Shown piece after piece: positions 20,603-31,651 of a DNA stretch of 64,000 bases. A program made the translations under genes and the position numbers. Origin of the DNA: Paramacrobiotus metropolitanus (taxonomy: Eukaryota > Tardigrada > Eutardigrada > Parachela > Macrobiotidae); assembly GCF_019649055.1 (NCBI RefSeq), contig NW_026570315.1:496001-560000 (forward strand). The letters are read 5' to 3'. The stretch's first letter is position 1. Every line of letters starts with the position of its first letter. The notes below the pieces were generated by a model. That model worked only from the letters and a program-made list of their open reading frames with translations. It made no database searches and was not told the DNA's origin.

Positions 20603-22254
20603 ATGCCGAATCCGAAGGAAAATGACTACGCACGGAAGTTCAATACGGACTATTCCCGGCGTGTAAACCTGACCACGTCGTATTCACTGCGACACGGTGG
20701 TCAGGAAAGAAGTCAGCCGTCCTCAACCGACTCGACTAAGTCGTCCGAGGCAAGGGAGAAGCGGAACGAGCGGATCCTCCTCGCCGACTCGGACCCAACA
20801 TCGGACGAGAGTTTCGAGGACGCACACGACAAGACGTTCTTGGAACCCAACGCTGACTCGGCAGCCCCGTCCCACCCGACCGGGGGGGGATGCGGTACAG
20901 CTGCAGGCTGGGACAACAATGTCTCATGCCGGTCAAGGGCGCCACCAAGGCGCACCGACCACCCCAAACCCAACTGAAGGAAACCAGCCGAGCTCACATA
21001 ATGCCCAGGACTCGGCAAAGGCTACGGTAGCCACCGAGGCAGGTCGAAAATCGCCGACCAAGGAAGTCGGACAACCAAAGCCGACCTCCGCAGTCGACCA
21101 ACAGAAGGTCGACCAACCTATTAAGGAGGTCGGTCAACAGCAACCGACCCCAGGCTTCAACCGAAAATCACCGACTAAGGAAGTCAGCCAACCGCAGTCG
21201 ACCACCCTACCAAGGAGGTTGGTCAACAGCAACCGACCACAGGCGAGGGTCGGAAATCGCCGACTAAGGAGATCGAACAACAGAAGTCGACCTCCGAAGC
21301 CAGTCAACTTCAACCAACGAAGGAAGTCGACCAACAGAAGGTCGACCAACCATCAATCAACGAGGTCGAACAACTATCGCCGACCAAGACTGGACAGCAA
21401 AAGCCGACAACAGAAGTCGGTAACGTCCAACCGACCACACTGGTCGGAAGGATTTCGCCAACCTCGAAGGTCATTCAACAGAAACCGACCACAGAGGCCG
21501 GACAAAGGAGGTCGGTCAAACCCAACCGACCAGCCTGAAACAGAAATCAACCGTAAACAGGTCGGAAATCGGAACCCAGCCGACCAAACCTATGGTCAGA
21601 ACGGAGGATACCGAGGCACCGCCACGAAGCGGCCCTCACCCAGCTGGATCGCCGACCGAAGATAAGTCGACTCGAGCCACAAAGGCTCAAGAGACGGTGA
21701 AGTCAACTAAGTCGCCAGCAAGTCGACCTGTCGACCGAACATCACTACCCATGTTCGACGTCGGAGATTCAGGTAGCGAAACACCGCCGCCAACCGACGA
21801 CGTCTTTGACCCAACGGAATCACCCCCTAACAGCGCGGACGGATTTTTCCGAACGCCGGTGAAGCCCTACAAGGACAGGTACCAAGCTAGTACGCTTGAG
21901 TACACGGCACGGAAATGGATTTCGGCAACACCGCCGGAGAAGATCGAAGACATAAACAAACTTCGACAACGATGTCACCAGCTGATCACACAGATCGTGC
22001 TGGCCGACAGACTCGTTAATGCAGCAGAAGGCTCATGCACAAGGTCGGAGGAAACTCGCCGCCTCGAACGGACGAGGTGGGAAACCGAAAACAACGGTCT
22101 CAACAAGGTCATCGCCGACCAACAGCGCGAGACGGGCAAACTTAAGGCCTTCATAAAACGGATTGAAGGACCATGCCGATATGACACATTTGAGGAAACA
22201 GTCGACCTCAAAAGCAAGCTGGAACGGTCAACAGAGGCCGTTTCCGCTTGGTAA
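20603..22254 (+). pseudogene. Copy R Gag N-terminal region: repetitive and disordered
   Basis: The ATG at 20603 is the first in the Gag frame and follows TTAACAG. The protein starts basic/Ser-rich, then a Glu/Asp patch (LADSDPTSDESFEDAHDK). After a shift near 20930 the frame enters a degenerate repeat with the core PTKEVxQxxPTT (21045-21560), written in different frames because of several one-base indels. From 21592 the frame is open again: Pro/Asp-rich, then a helical stretch (INKLRQRCHQLITQIVLADR) that begins the coiled coil. Such a long N-terminal extension is not standard for Ty3/Gypsy Gag. Confidence 0.55.
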
Positions 22255-22257
22255 ACA

Positions 22258-23284
22258 GTTGGAAACGGCCAAAAAGGACCTTGCCGACACACAGACGGCA
22301 TTGCTCGCCTCGGAACAAGCAGCCGGATAGTTCCATGAAATGCTGAATCGGGCCTACGAAGAAGCCGAAGTATATCGAAACGAAGTGGACTGGTACATTG
22401 TCGAGCTACGGCAGACCGACAACAAAGTCGACCAGCTCCGACAATACACCGACTGACTCCAAACAGAACTGGAGATCCTTACGGCAGGAAGTCGGCAACA
22501 AAGTCCGACTTACTCTGGGCGACAGCCAACCTTAGCGGAACAGAGGAACCATATTGCCGACTTGGAAGAAGCTAACACACAGTTAGCCGACCAAGTTTTC
22601 GGCCTGAACGATTACCTCAAAGAAGAGAAAAAACGCCGAGCACAGCTAGAATACAGCCTAGCTGAGGTTCATAAGGTGAACGAAGAGCAACGAAATCGCA
22701 TTGTCTACCTGGAGGCACGCGAAAACGAGCTGTTTGAATACGCAACAACTGCGGCTAACAAAATCAACGAAATGAACGGCCAAACGGACGAAATGGAAAC
22801 CGAAATTCGGTGTCTCCAGGAGGAGAAGAAGCACCTGGAACAGATCAGGGCCGAACCTCCGTCCTATAAAACTTCTATGGCACAGGAGTACTATCCGTCA
22901 CGAGCCATACACGACATTCTGTGGAGCACGGACCCGGAGAAGAAGGAGACAAACCCTTCCTACTTCGTGGGCGTAGTCACAACCGACCCAAACACCGGAA
23001 TACCTCCACAACCGAACCCGATTCCGAGTCAACCCGAACCGGAACATAATACGTCGACCGCGCCACCACATGTGCCAACGTCGAACGTGCCGACTACAAC
23101 AGTAGCGGCCGGGGCATACACCAGCACCTCGTTTTCGACGCGTACAACAACATACGCGCCGATACCCACCGCATCCCACCCGGACAACAGTGACGGGGGA
23201 TTCCCCTTTAACCGCCAACCAGGTCGGTTTATGGGACGAACAGAACCACGCCCGAACTCCACCTCCGCAACAGTACGGATATGA
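22258..23284 (+). pseudogene. Copy R Gag coiled-coil region
   Basis: Helical heptad-like sequence continues across in-frame stops at about 22328 and 22456. The longest open part (22562-23284) reads LEEANTQLADQVFGLNDYLK, EQRNRIVYLEARENELFEYA and TDEMETEIRCLQEEKKHLEQ. This is a strong coiled coil of roughly 110 residues, followed by a Pro/Thr-rich linker. It probably mediates Gag oligomerisation. It joins the capsid part through a frameshift near 23190-23284. Confidence 0.6.
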
Positions 23285-24180
23285 GGAACCGGTCTACCAA
23301 CCGGCAGGCTATGCCGACCACCAAGGTCGAATACCCTTGGCGAACCCACCGCCCGCCCTGGAAGCACAACCAGTTGCACCAGCGGCTGCCCCAGCGCCAC
23401 CCCAAAACCCAGCGGGATTGGACCCTGTCCATGTGGCCATGGTACGAGCAATGGCTCGCGGACGTCGGCAACCTATGCCAGACTTCGACGGTGATTACAC
23501 TAAGCTCAACGAGTGGCTTAAGCAAATCCGTCAACTGCACCTACAGGCCCAGGAATGGTACGAAACGGACCAAACCTTTATGGCCGATCTCGTGGCCAAA
23601 CTAAAAGGCCAGGCAGAAGAGTTTCATCGTCTAACAAAAGTCGATGAACCCTATGGCGGATGGCCAGTCACCATATGGCTGAACAAGTTCGAAGCACGGT
23701 TTACGGACAAAAAAGGGAAATTAAAACCGTTAAACGGATGGCCAAACGAACGTTCCGTTTCGGACAAGAGACGCCGGAACAGTACTACGACGCCATGATG
23801 TACATGAAGTCCCAAGTCCGAACAATCACCGACAACGTCGCACTCTACGATCTGAAGGAAATATCCATGAACCCAAACTGAGGGAAGCTCTGGATATCAG
23901 GATGCCGGCAACTTTAACCGAGTTCGGTGACTTCCTCAGCGACTTTGTCAGCGGCGAGGAGATGTGCGAGGTACGGAAAGAAATACGTGACAACGACTAC
24001 GTCCGAGTACGGGCAACAACGTCAGTACCGACTCAAACCCCACCACCTCAAACCCCGCAGCAGACCGCGTACTAGCCGCATGTGATGCCGGGATACCAAA
24101 CTCCATCGGCACAGTTCGGACAACTGATTCCGGCGGCAATACCACCCGTGCAACAAGCACCCGTCTAGCAACCGACCTGG
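23190..24180 (+). pseudogene. Copy R Gag capsid domain
   Basis: After a Pro/Ala-rich stretch comes PMPDFDGDYTKLNEWLKQIR, then DLVAKLKGQAEEFHRL, WLNKFEARF, the TFRFGQETPEQYYDAM helix and REALDIRMPATLTEFGDFLS. This is the layout of Ty3/Gypsy capsids, which form the particle shell. Frame changes near 23715 and 23878 are needed, and a stop interrupts the frame at about 24073. The capsid call rests on motif order. Confidence 0.7.
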
Positions 24181-24189
24181 GCCGGAACG

Positions 24190-25460
24190 GTGGCGAACTC
24201 GAACTTGCCCCCACCTATAGCGGCAGCCCCACTTAACAACTACGGAGGCGCTGGTTATGGCTCGGGAGGCAACCAAAACAACGGAAGTTTTAGTTACAAC
24301 CAGAACCCCAACCAGGATACTCCGCATACGGTCAGGCTACCACACAGGGATACGGCGGCGGAAGTTATGGTCGCGGAAGAGGACGCGGCTTCGGAAATCG
24401 CGGCCGTGGCAACTTCGCCAACCGCGGCGGAGGCGGAAGCCCACAAGGCAACCGACCTCCCCAAGCACAACAGAGTGCTCGACAGCGCTAACATACGTCG
24501 ACAAGATGGAGGCGGCGTTCTTCCAATGGACGAAGGACAAGACCTCCTCATGCAGACATTGCATGTTCAATAATCACGACGGAGCGCGCTGTGGATATGC
24601 TGGCAACCGACCAGCAGATAACCCGAATCTGTGGTGGTACAACGACTGGTACCAACGATATACGACGGATGGCCCAATTGGATCGGTCAACCCGAACTAC
24701 GCACACATCGTACCACCACCGTGGCCTCGCCAACAACAGGGCAGAGGCTCGGGCGGTTCCGGGAACGGAAACCGGTCGCCCGGCGGAGGAAACGGCGGAA
24801 ACCGCAGGAACAGCGGCGGGAGCCAACAAGGGTCCCCGGGGTATCGAGAACCGCTACCGTCGCGTCAGTTTTTGGACTTGACGCCGCCTAACAATGGGCC
24901 GGCTCGGAGAAACTCCCCGGGAAACGTCCAAGGTCGAATGAGCACCGGTGACTCATTCGACCTCCAACATCCCACCGAACCACAGGACAAGGATAACCCG
25001 ACTAATCAACCGCATTTCTCACGGAACGACCCGACCTTCACCCGGATACAGAACCGGATAATATCAGTCCTAAACGCACTAGGACTGAATGAGTACAGGA
25101 CGGAAGATCAATTTCTTACGGCGCTGTCAGCCCCCACAAAGGAGGCCGAAGCCGGTCGAACCATGGCGGCGGAACTCGGTATATTCGTCAACAACGGCGA
25201 AATCGAGATCCGATTCGGAACGCAAGAATTGCCCGACCCAATCGACCCACCGCATCAACTTGGCGCTGGAACGTCGGAAGTCAGAACGCAGCGATTGCCC
25301 GGATCGGCCGACCCAGTACCTCTGGTACGGGAACGACGGAGGTCGGAACGCAAGAATGGCCCGACCTACGCGGAGCTAACATTGCATCCGCGCCGCCAGC
25401 CGCGGAAAGTGACGCTGAGCGGACCGGCCATAGAACTTGGACTGGATTGCCGGTGAGTAG
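24190..25460 (+). pseudogene. Copy R nucleocapsid region with RGG box and CCHC knuckle
   Basis: Gly/Asn/Gln-rich sequence leads, in one frame of 24318-24490, to an RGG box (SYGRGRGRGFGNRGRG). Another frame then has CRHCMFNNHDGARC, an exact C-x2-C-x4-H-x4-C zinc knuckle near 24555. A second Gly/Arg/Asn-rich region follows (24740-24840), then a Pro/acidic linker with a short helix (LNEYRTEDQFLTALSAPTKE). RGG and CCHC motifs bind RNA and fit genome packaging. Frameshifts separate the RGG part from the knuckle. Confidence 0.65.
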
Positions 25461-25499
25461 AACCTCAACCGAGCCGCAAGGACGAGGCCAAAGACGCGG

Positions 25500-26771
25500 A
25501 GGACCGGGACACCGATTTGCGCACTGGGGTAACAGAAACTACCCCAATGTATCATCCGTATCCGGAACGGATAGATACGCTGCAACTTTAGCAGCCATCG
25601 ACCTCACCGAAGAACTGGGAGGATTCGAGGAATGGGAAACCGTCTCATTGGAGGTACAAGTTCCTGTCTAGCCTCGGCCGGAGGAAACAGGCTTCTTCCA
25701 ACCCCAGCCACGAACAGTAACTGGCTCTCGAACGTTCCAAAACATCGACTACATGTTGTCGACCGTGAGACCGATGGACGTCTCCATGGAAGAACGGATA
25801 TTAGAGCAAGCACGACGGTTTGAAACAACCGATGCACCGAAGGACGGAGTAGCTAACCGACCTGAAGTACGGAAAGTAGTTACAGCCGAAGTGGAACTAC
25901 TAACCGACCACGGACCAGTGTCATTGATCCCCGTCAAACCGACAGTACGGGAAGTTACCTTCGAAAAAGCAACCCACAAGCAACCAAAAACGGTCAGAGC
26001 CTGGACGCATGCAATCCAGATCGGACCCACGCCCACAACAGCGATGATCGACACTGGAGCGGAACTTCGCTGATCGAGAAACGATTTTGCGAGAGGAACG
26101 GCCTGACGATGCAACCTCTCGGACACTACACCAAAATACTGGGTGTGGGCGGACAAAACGCCTTCGTAGTGTCTCACTTCTGTACAGCACCTGTAACAAT
26201 GCAGGGCTTTACCAGCCATCACACTTTCCACGTCCAGCCAACCGACGCGGACGTCCCTGTGTTACTTGGATGCGACTACCTGCATTCCAAGTTCACATTT
26301 ATTCTAACACCGATTCCAACTCCGGAACAACCAGAAGGAACGGTAGCGCAGTCTATCCCGATACCAGAGGCATCGAAAACGGTAGGAAACGAGGCTCGGA
26401 TTAGTCGGCTTGATCACCCGTCGAACTCCACACGTAACATCTGCCGCGATTGCCGGGATACAAATCGCATCCTCCTGGAGGAACTAGCACTCCACAACGT
26501 AATAGAACATTACCAGGGACGGATACGCAACGGTACATTACGACCGGCAAAGCGGATACTAAAGTCTATCCCGACACCAGAGGCATCCGCCACGGAAGCG
26601 GATGCTCTGGACCAGAACTTGAAGGAGATACAACAGAAATATCGAACTTGGTTTACGGGAGTCCAGCACTTTCTCGACCGACGGACGTCAGAGTTAGTGG
26701 CTACTCTACGACAGAACGGAGCGACGACACCCGACCAGATCCGAAAAGCAAAGAATGCGAACCAGTCATAG
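25500..26771 (+). pseudogene. Copy R aspartic protease and linker
   Basis: The active-site motif TAMIDTGAEL lies at about 26040-26065. After a one-base shift near 26070, the frame continues (LIEKRFCERNGLTMQPL, ILGVGGQNAFVV, then PVLLGCDYLHSKF), matching the flap and C-terminal motifs of retropepsins. The enzyme would cut the Gag-Pol precursor in the particle. The catalytic Asp is present. The segment between 26370 and 26771 is a poorly conserved linker to RT, with a repeated IPTPEAS phrase. Confidence 0.7.
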
Positions 26772-26842
26772 CCTTGGAACAAACCATTGAGGAAGAAGCC
26801 GACGAGTAGGAGGAAGATAGATTCCCTATCCACCGCCAGTAC

Positions 26843-28357
26843 ATGGAATACAAACTTCCAGTACCAGGGGCTTTGGAAGTATGCTGCCAAGAACTGGCTA
26901 GAGCACTTTTCTCCTACCTGCAACGCATACAGCAGTACGGAGCGACCGGAACAACGGCATTTTGGCAACGGTATGGCGAAAATACTTCCATAACTCGGAA
27001 TACACCCAACCCGTTACCACCGGTGGACGAACACTACCCTACCGGAGTAAAATTCATAACGAGTCCACCTCGACCAAAAGAGGATACACAACTGGATGAA
27101 ACGGACAGACCGTACCGATGTGCTATCTTCAAGGATAACATCGACGGAGTGATACGGGCGATACAGACCCGCCATAGCGTAACTTTGCTGGACGGCAGAC
27201 CGTCGTCACCGGCACCTCCGCAACCAGACCGGAAGGAAGACTGTTTTCGGAAGACTCAACCGACAGTCATCCGATGGCTGAGCAACACGAGCTCACTGCC
27301 AACCGACCTCGAGAATCAGGACGGAGCGAGTCGACCGACCCAACCGATGGGCATAGTCGAACCGTTCAACATGATGTCGGACGACCAGAAAATGGAAGAA
27401 GCACGAGTCAACACGACCCAAGTAGAGGGAAACGACGCGGAATCCCAGGAGGAGCGACGGAGAATCATCGACTCCATGAACTTCGGAAAAAATCTAACCG
27501 ACGAGCAACTCGCCATACTGAAGGCAGCTGCATGGGATTACCGGACCGTCTTTCCGACCTCGAAGAAACCATACGGAGACGTCAAGGGCGTAACGCATGT
27601 CATAGACGTCCAAGGAGCCCAGCCGATTAAGATGAACCCCACCAGAACAAGCTGGAAAGGACGGGAATTCATCCAAAAACACGTGCAGGAGATGCTCGAA
27701 CAAGGAGTCATCGAACCCTCATCGGCAGCATGGAGCTTCCCTGTCGTCTTAGCCGCGAAACGGAATGGAGATGGCACAGTGGGAACTCGTTTCTGTATCA
27801 ACTACATAAAGTTGAATTCAGTGACGAAGAAAAATAACTACCCACTACCGAACCCGGACGAACTACTAGACCGGTGCGCCGGAATGGAGTACTACGGCAA
27901 AGTAGACTGTCAGTCCGGCTTTTGGCAAATCCCAATGGATGAAGCCTCAAAGAATTACACCACCTTCGTAACACCGGAGCGAAAGTACAGATTCAACCGT
28001 ATGCCATTTGGAGTCTGCAACGGACCAGCAACCTTCCAGATGCATATGGACAAAATAACGGCATCAGCCCGGAAGACAGTTGTCTTTACTTACATTGACG
28101 ACGTCATCTTCTTCGGCAAAACTTTCGAAGACTTCGTCGAGGCTTTCCGAGCAACCATCGAATGCCTCAGGGATGCCGGATTTACGGTCAAACCCTCGAA
28201 ATGTGAGGTCGGAACGAACAGACTGCTGTTTCCAGGACATCTCCTAAGTAAGAACGGAATCCAGACCGACGACGAAAAGGTAGCAGCCATAGCCGAACAG
28301 AGCTGTCCGAGGACGGAACGCCAACTGAGGTCGTTCTTGGGACTGGCTAACCATTAA
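26843..28357 (+). pseudogene. Copy R reverse transcriptase
   Basis: 504 codons are open. Motifs in order: EMLEQGVIEPSSAAWSFPVV, FCINYIKLNSVTKKNNYPLP, GKVDCQSGFWQIPMDEAS with the first catalytic Asp, KYRFNRMPFGVCNGPATFQM, the active site TYIDDVIFF, FLRDAGF-like and KCEVGTNRLLFPGHLLSKNG thumb residues, and a connection domain start RQLRSFLGLANH. The sequence makes DNA from the element RNA in the particle. Here the active site is intact. The frame ends at a stop just after LANH, where intact relatives read Y-R-R/K-F. Family: Ty3/Gypsy, firm. Confidence 0.9.
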
Positions 28358-28396
28358 AGAAAATTCAACCGAGGATACGCTCAGAAAACTTCGAAA

Positions 28397-28905
28397 ATGT
28401 TTGAGCTCCTACGGAAGGATAAAAACATTAAGCTCGATTGGACGGAAGCCCACACGGCTGAGTTCAACGACATCAAGAAAGCGCTAACAGAGCGCCCGTA
28501 CTGGCGAAGTTCGACCCGACAAAAGAGACCGTCATTGAATGTGACGCAAGCGGAGCCGGACTCGGCGCGGTGCTCTCACAAGACAGTCACCCAATCGCCT
28601 ACGCCAGCAGAGACTTACACGGACCGGAACTCAACTACGGAGTAACCGAATGAGAATGTTTGGCCGTGGCATGGGCGGTGCAGAAGTTCAAACACTATAT
28701 CGACCACGGACCATTCACCGTACGAACGGATCAACGAGCATTGCAGAATCTGCTCCGATGCGAGTCGAACCGACCTGGCATCAATCCTCGACTAACACGT
28801 TGGGCACTGGCTTTACAAGGACGGGACATAACCATCCAATACAAGCCAGGAGTATTCTGTGACAATGCAGATGCTTTGTCAAGATGGCCACTTGAACGTA
28901 GTGAC
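28397..28905 (+). pseudogene. Copy R RNase H
   Basis: A short connection segment (LDWTEAHTAEFNDIKKAL) is followed by a +1 shift near 28497. The frame then reads VIECDASGAGLGAVLSQ with the first catalytic Asp, SHPIAYASRDLHGPELNY, an in-frame TGA at 28651-28653, then ECLAVAWAVQKFKHYIDHG with the catalytic Glu and VRTDQRALQNLL with a catalytic Asp, ending ITIQYKPGV...NADALSRWP. All key residues are visible despite two lesions. It would remove the RNA strand after copying. Confidence 0.85.
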
Positions 28906-30390
28906 GACAAAGATCAACACGGAGAGTTGGACCAAGTCCCCAACTTCGAGGACTTTAAGGACGAAATAAAGACTTGTAACATTCGGACCATCGGACGTCT
29001 GAAGGACAACGCACGGAAGAAGAAACGGAAAGACGAGGGGGAACCACCAGAAATTCCACCGCCACCGCCTCTTCCTGGATGCAACGTCATTTCCGACTGG
29101 CATGACTTAAGTACTACAGAACTACGGGTCATAAACATACCAGCACCGGAGACACCGGAACCGATCATTCAGACCGTCAACCCGACGGAGGAGTCGGACC
29201 ACAACGACCCTAACGGTGAAACATTACCACCGCCAGCGAGACCGAACGAAGAACTTCGGAAAGCACAGCTGCGAGACCCGCGACTGCGCAAAATTATTGA
29301 CGAGCTGGAGAATCCAGAAAAACTCTACCACAAGTCGAAACATCTGGAACACTACCAGATGGCCCAGGGAGTCTTATACAGACTCAAGACGATTAACCTG
29401 AAGTTGGAACGATGCTTCGTCGTAACGCTATTCATGCGGAACAACAGTATCCGATCACTTCACGACGGAAAAACCGGAAACCATTTCGGACGGGAGAAAA
29501 CGATCGATGCGGTGAAGCTACGTTACTTCTGGGAAAGGATGACGTCGGACATCATCGAGTACATCGACAAATGCCGACAGTGCATTATGGCAAACAAGCC
29601 CCGATGTCCACCACCGGTAAACTCCAGAAAATGGAGGTCGGTGAAGCATGGTATAGCATTTACGCGGACTTTAAAGGCCCCCTACCTCGGACGGAGACGA
29701 GGGGATACCAGTATATCGCAGTGGTAACAGACCAGCTGCCGAAGTTCACCATAGCCCAGGCAACTAAAACCAACACCGCACGAGAATTTGTAAAATTCTT
29801 CGTGGAAGACGTCCTGCTCAGGTACGGAATGCCGACCTTCATCCACTCGGAAAGAGGGACCCACTTTATTGCGAAAACATTCGCCAAGGTCGCACGGATC
29901 CTCGGCATCCAACACACGCTTGGAACTGCCTACCATCCGGAAGGACAAGGACAGGTCGAACGGCAAATGCAGACGATATGGGACGGTATACGGAAGTTCT
30001 GCGACGTGAAAGACGGATACCGTTGGCATAGAGCCTTACCATACGCCGTCTGCGGGATGAACCGAGCAGTCCATGCCTCGACTCACCGTTCTATATGCTC
30101 TATGGGCGAGAAATGCCCATGCCACAGGACATAGTGGCCGGAACTAATACACCGGAAACCTTTACGACAAAGAACATTACATCCGGCGTATCAAGGAACG
30201 ACTTTAACGATCACACGAGATCGCCCGCATCAACATCGATGACGCTTTCGAGCAGAATGCCGAACATTACAACAAGAAGAAGTCGACACCGACCTTCAAA
30301 CCGAGGGACAAAGTAACGGTGGAATTTCCAACCAAGGATCCCAGGATGGAACGCTACGACGGAGTCTGGACGGTCATTAACTATGTTGGC
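28906..30390 (+). pseudogene. Copy R integrase, catalytic Asp replaced by Glu
   Basis: A Pro/Glu-rich linker leads to the HHCC zinc domain (HDGKTGNHFGREK, then YIDKCRQC). The frame shifts near 29620-29650. The core reads YADFKGPLP with the first Asp, then FIHSERGTHF where family members have S-D-R-G, so the second catalytic Asp is Glu, and then AYHPEGQGQVERQ with the catalytic Glu. Further frameshifts near 30080 and 30170 lead to YMLYGREMPMPQDI and a GPY/F-like module (FKPRDKVTVEF, DGVWTVINYVGP), broken at about 30390 by mitochondrial DNA. Confidence 0.85.
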
Positions 30391-30687
30391 CCAAATATTT
30401 CATTAGTTTCTTTATTTGTTAAGTTAATTAAGGTATGGTGAGTTCAAGTAACGGTAACTCCTCTTCTGAATAAAATGGCTGTGTTTAAAGAGGTACATTA
30501 AAGGGATTAATGGCTATAATATGTAAGGGGGGTCATTGATTGTGTAATTCTATATTCGGCGCTAGTCTCCTGTGGAAGAATGTTCAAAAAAATCTTGCAA
30601 AAAATAAAATTTCTGATGTAATAAATAGTAACATTCCTAATCGTAGTCCTCTAATTACTGTAGTTGAGTGAAATCCTTGAATTGATC
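30391..30687 (-). pseudogene. cox3: Nuclear mitochondrial insertion: cox3 fragment
   Basis: The minus strand encodes the middle of cytochrome c oxidase subunit III: QGFHSTTVISGLRLGMLLF, ITSEILFFASFFWTFFHSSL, then NQWPPL, NPFNVPLLNTAIL and GVTVTWTHH. This reading uses TGA as Trp twice and AGA/AGG as Ser in the conserved FHSSLAP and FFASFFW motifs, i.e. the invertebrate mitochondrial code. One missing T lies in the LLNTA part. The piece is AT-rich and sits between two halves of the integrase C-terminal module of copy R, so it entered after the element did. Ends are accurate to about 10 bases. Confidence 0.85.
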
Positions 30688-31477
30688 CGTCCTCCTTTGC
30701 TGCGAGGACGGACGTGAAGACACGGTAGCCGTCGACCGGGTAAAACATTACCGAGCCGAGACAAGTCGACCGGTAACTCGGTCATCCGGCCCAGTAGCCG
30801 ACCACACAAAGGGGAAGGTAACTGTTACGCCGAAGAGAAAACCAGAAGAAACCGTCGAGAAATCATCGGATCCGACCAACATCGCGGATAAAACCGAGCC
30901 GACGGCAAAGAAGAAACGAGGTCGACCTCGGAAGAAACCACCGACCGACTTCAAAACCCCAGCACTGCAAGAACTGCAGAAGCAAGACGTCATAGCTAGT
31001 GAACCAGCACCGACACCGGAAAAATCAACCGAAGACGCGGTTCAACCGGCTATCCAGCCTACGGACGAAATCAAGAAATCGGAAAAACCGGCTAGGAAAA
31101 AGAGGACGGTTAAACCAACCGACTCGTCGGCGTCGACCACAGAAGTCGAGACGACCGACCAGGAGGTCGAACCGACCAAGCTGAAACGGAAATATACGAA
31201 GAGGATGGTTAAAACGACCGACCCGGCGGCACCAACCACAGAGGTTACGGTAGCCGACCAGGCAGTCGAACCGCCTAAACGGAAGTACGGAACGGCCAAG
31301 AAGCCGAAGCAGACAGCACAACAGATGCTGGAGGAAACTGAAGTCACTGAAGATGAAGCTCATAAGGAAATCCTAGAGAGAATCTCAGAAGGACGAGCTG
31401 ATTCGGAGAAACCGACCAAACCAGTCAAACCAAAGTCACCTAAAACATCAGTCACAACAGAACTGACTCAGTCATAG
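30688..31477 (+). pseudogene. Copy R integrase C-terminal tail with AT-hook
   Basis: The frame resumes with EDGREDTVAVDRVKHY, the end of the Gypsy C-terminal module, and stays open for about 260 codons to the TAG at 31475-31477. The tail is rich in Lys, Pro, Thr and Glu. It contains KKKRGRPRKKPP, a classical AT-hook core (R-G-R-P), at about 30907-30942, and two copies of a KPTD/TTEV unit. It ends with an acidic helix (EETEVTEDEAHKEILERISE). AT-hooks bind the minor groove of AT-rich DNA, so the tail could tether integration; that is inference. Confidence 0.65.
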
Positions 31478-31651
31478 GGCCATAGGCGCAACTTAACATA
31501 GGTTATAGGTAGCTTAACAATAACTAGGCATAGATGGACCTTTGGTGTCGAAATTGGAACCTCTTCAGTTGACCGGAACATCTTCAGTTGAACGTACGGG
31601 AATTAGTAGAATTCTAACGCGCCGTATTTCCTCTTCTTAACAGTAACAACA
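31478..31651 (+). promoter_or_regulatory. Intercistronic module between pol and ORF2
   Basis: Just after the pol stop come GGCCATAGG, AACATAGG and TTATAGG, then about 110 bases with a repeated CTTCAGTTGA, then a pyrimidine tract TTTCCTCTTCTTAACAG ending at 31643. The ORF2 ATG lies 8 bases later (AACAACAATG). The tract has the form of a 3' splice acceptor. The same elements in the same order precede ORF3 in L, R and E2. Confidence 0.6.
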
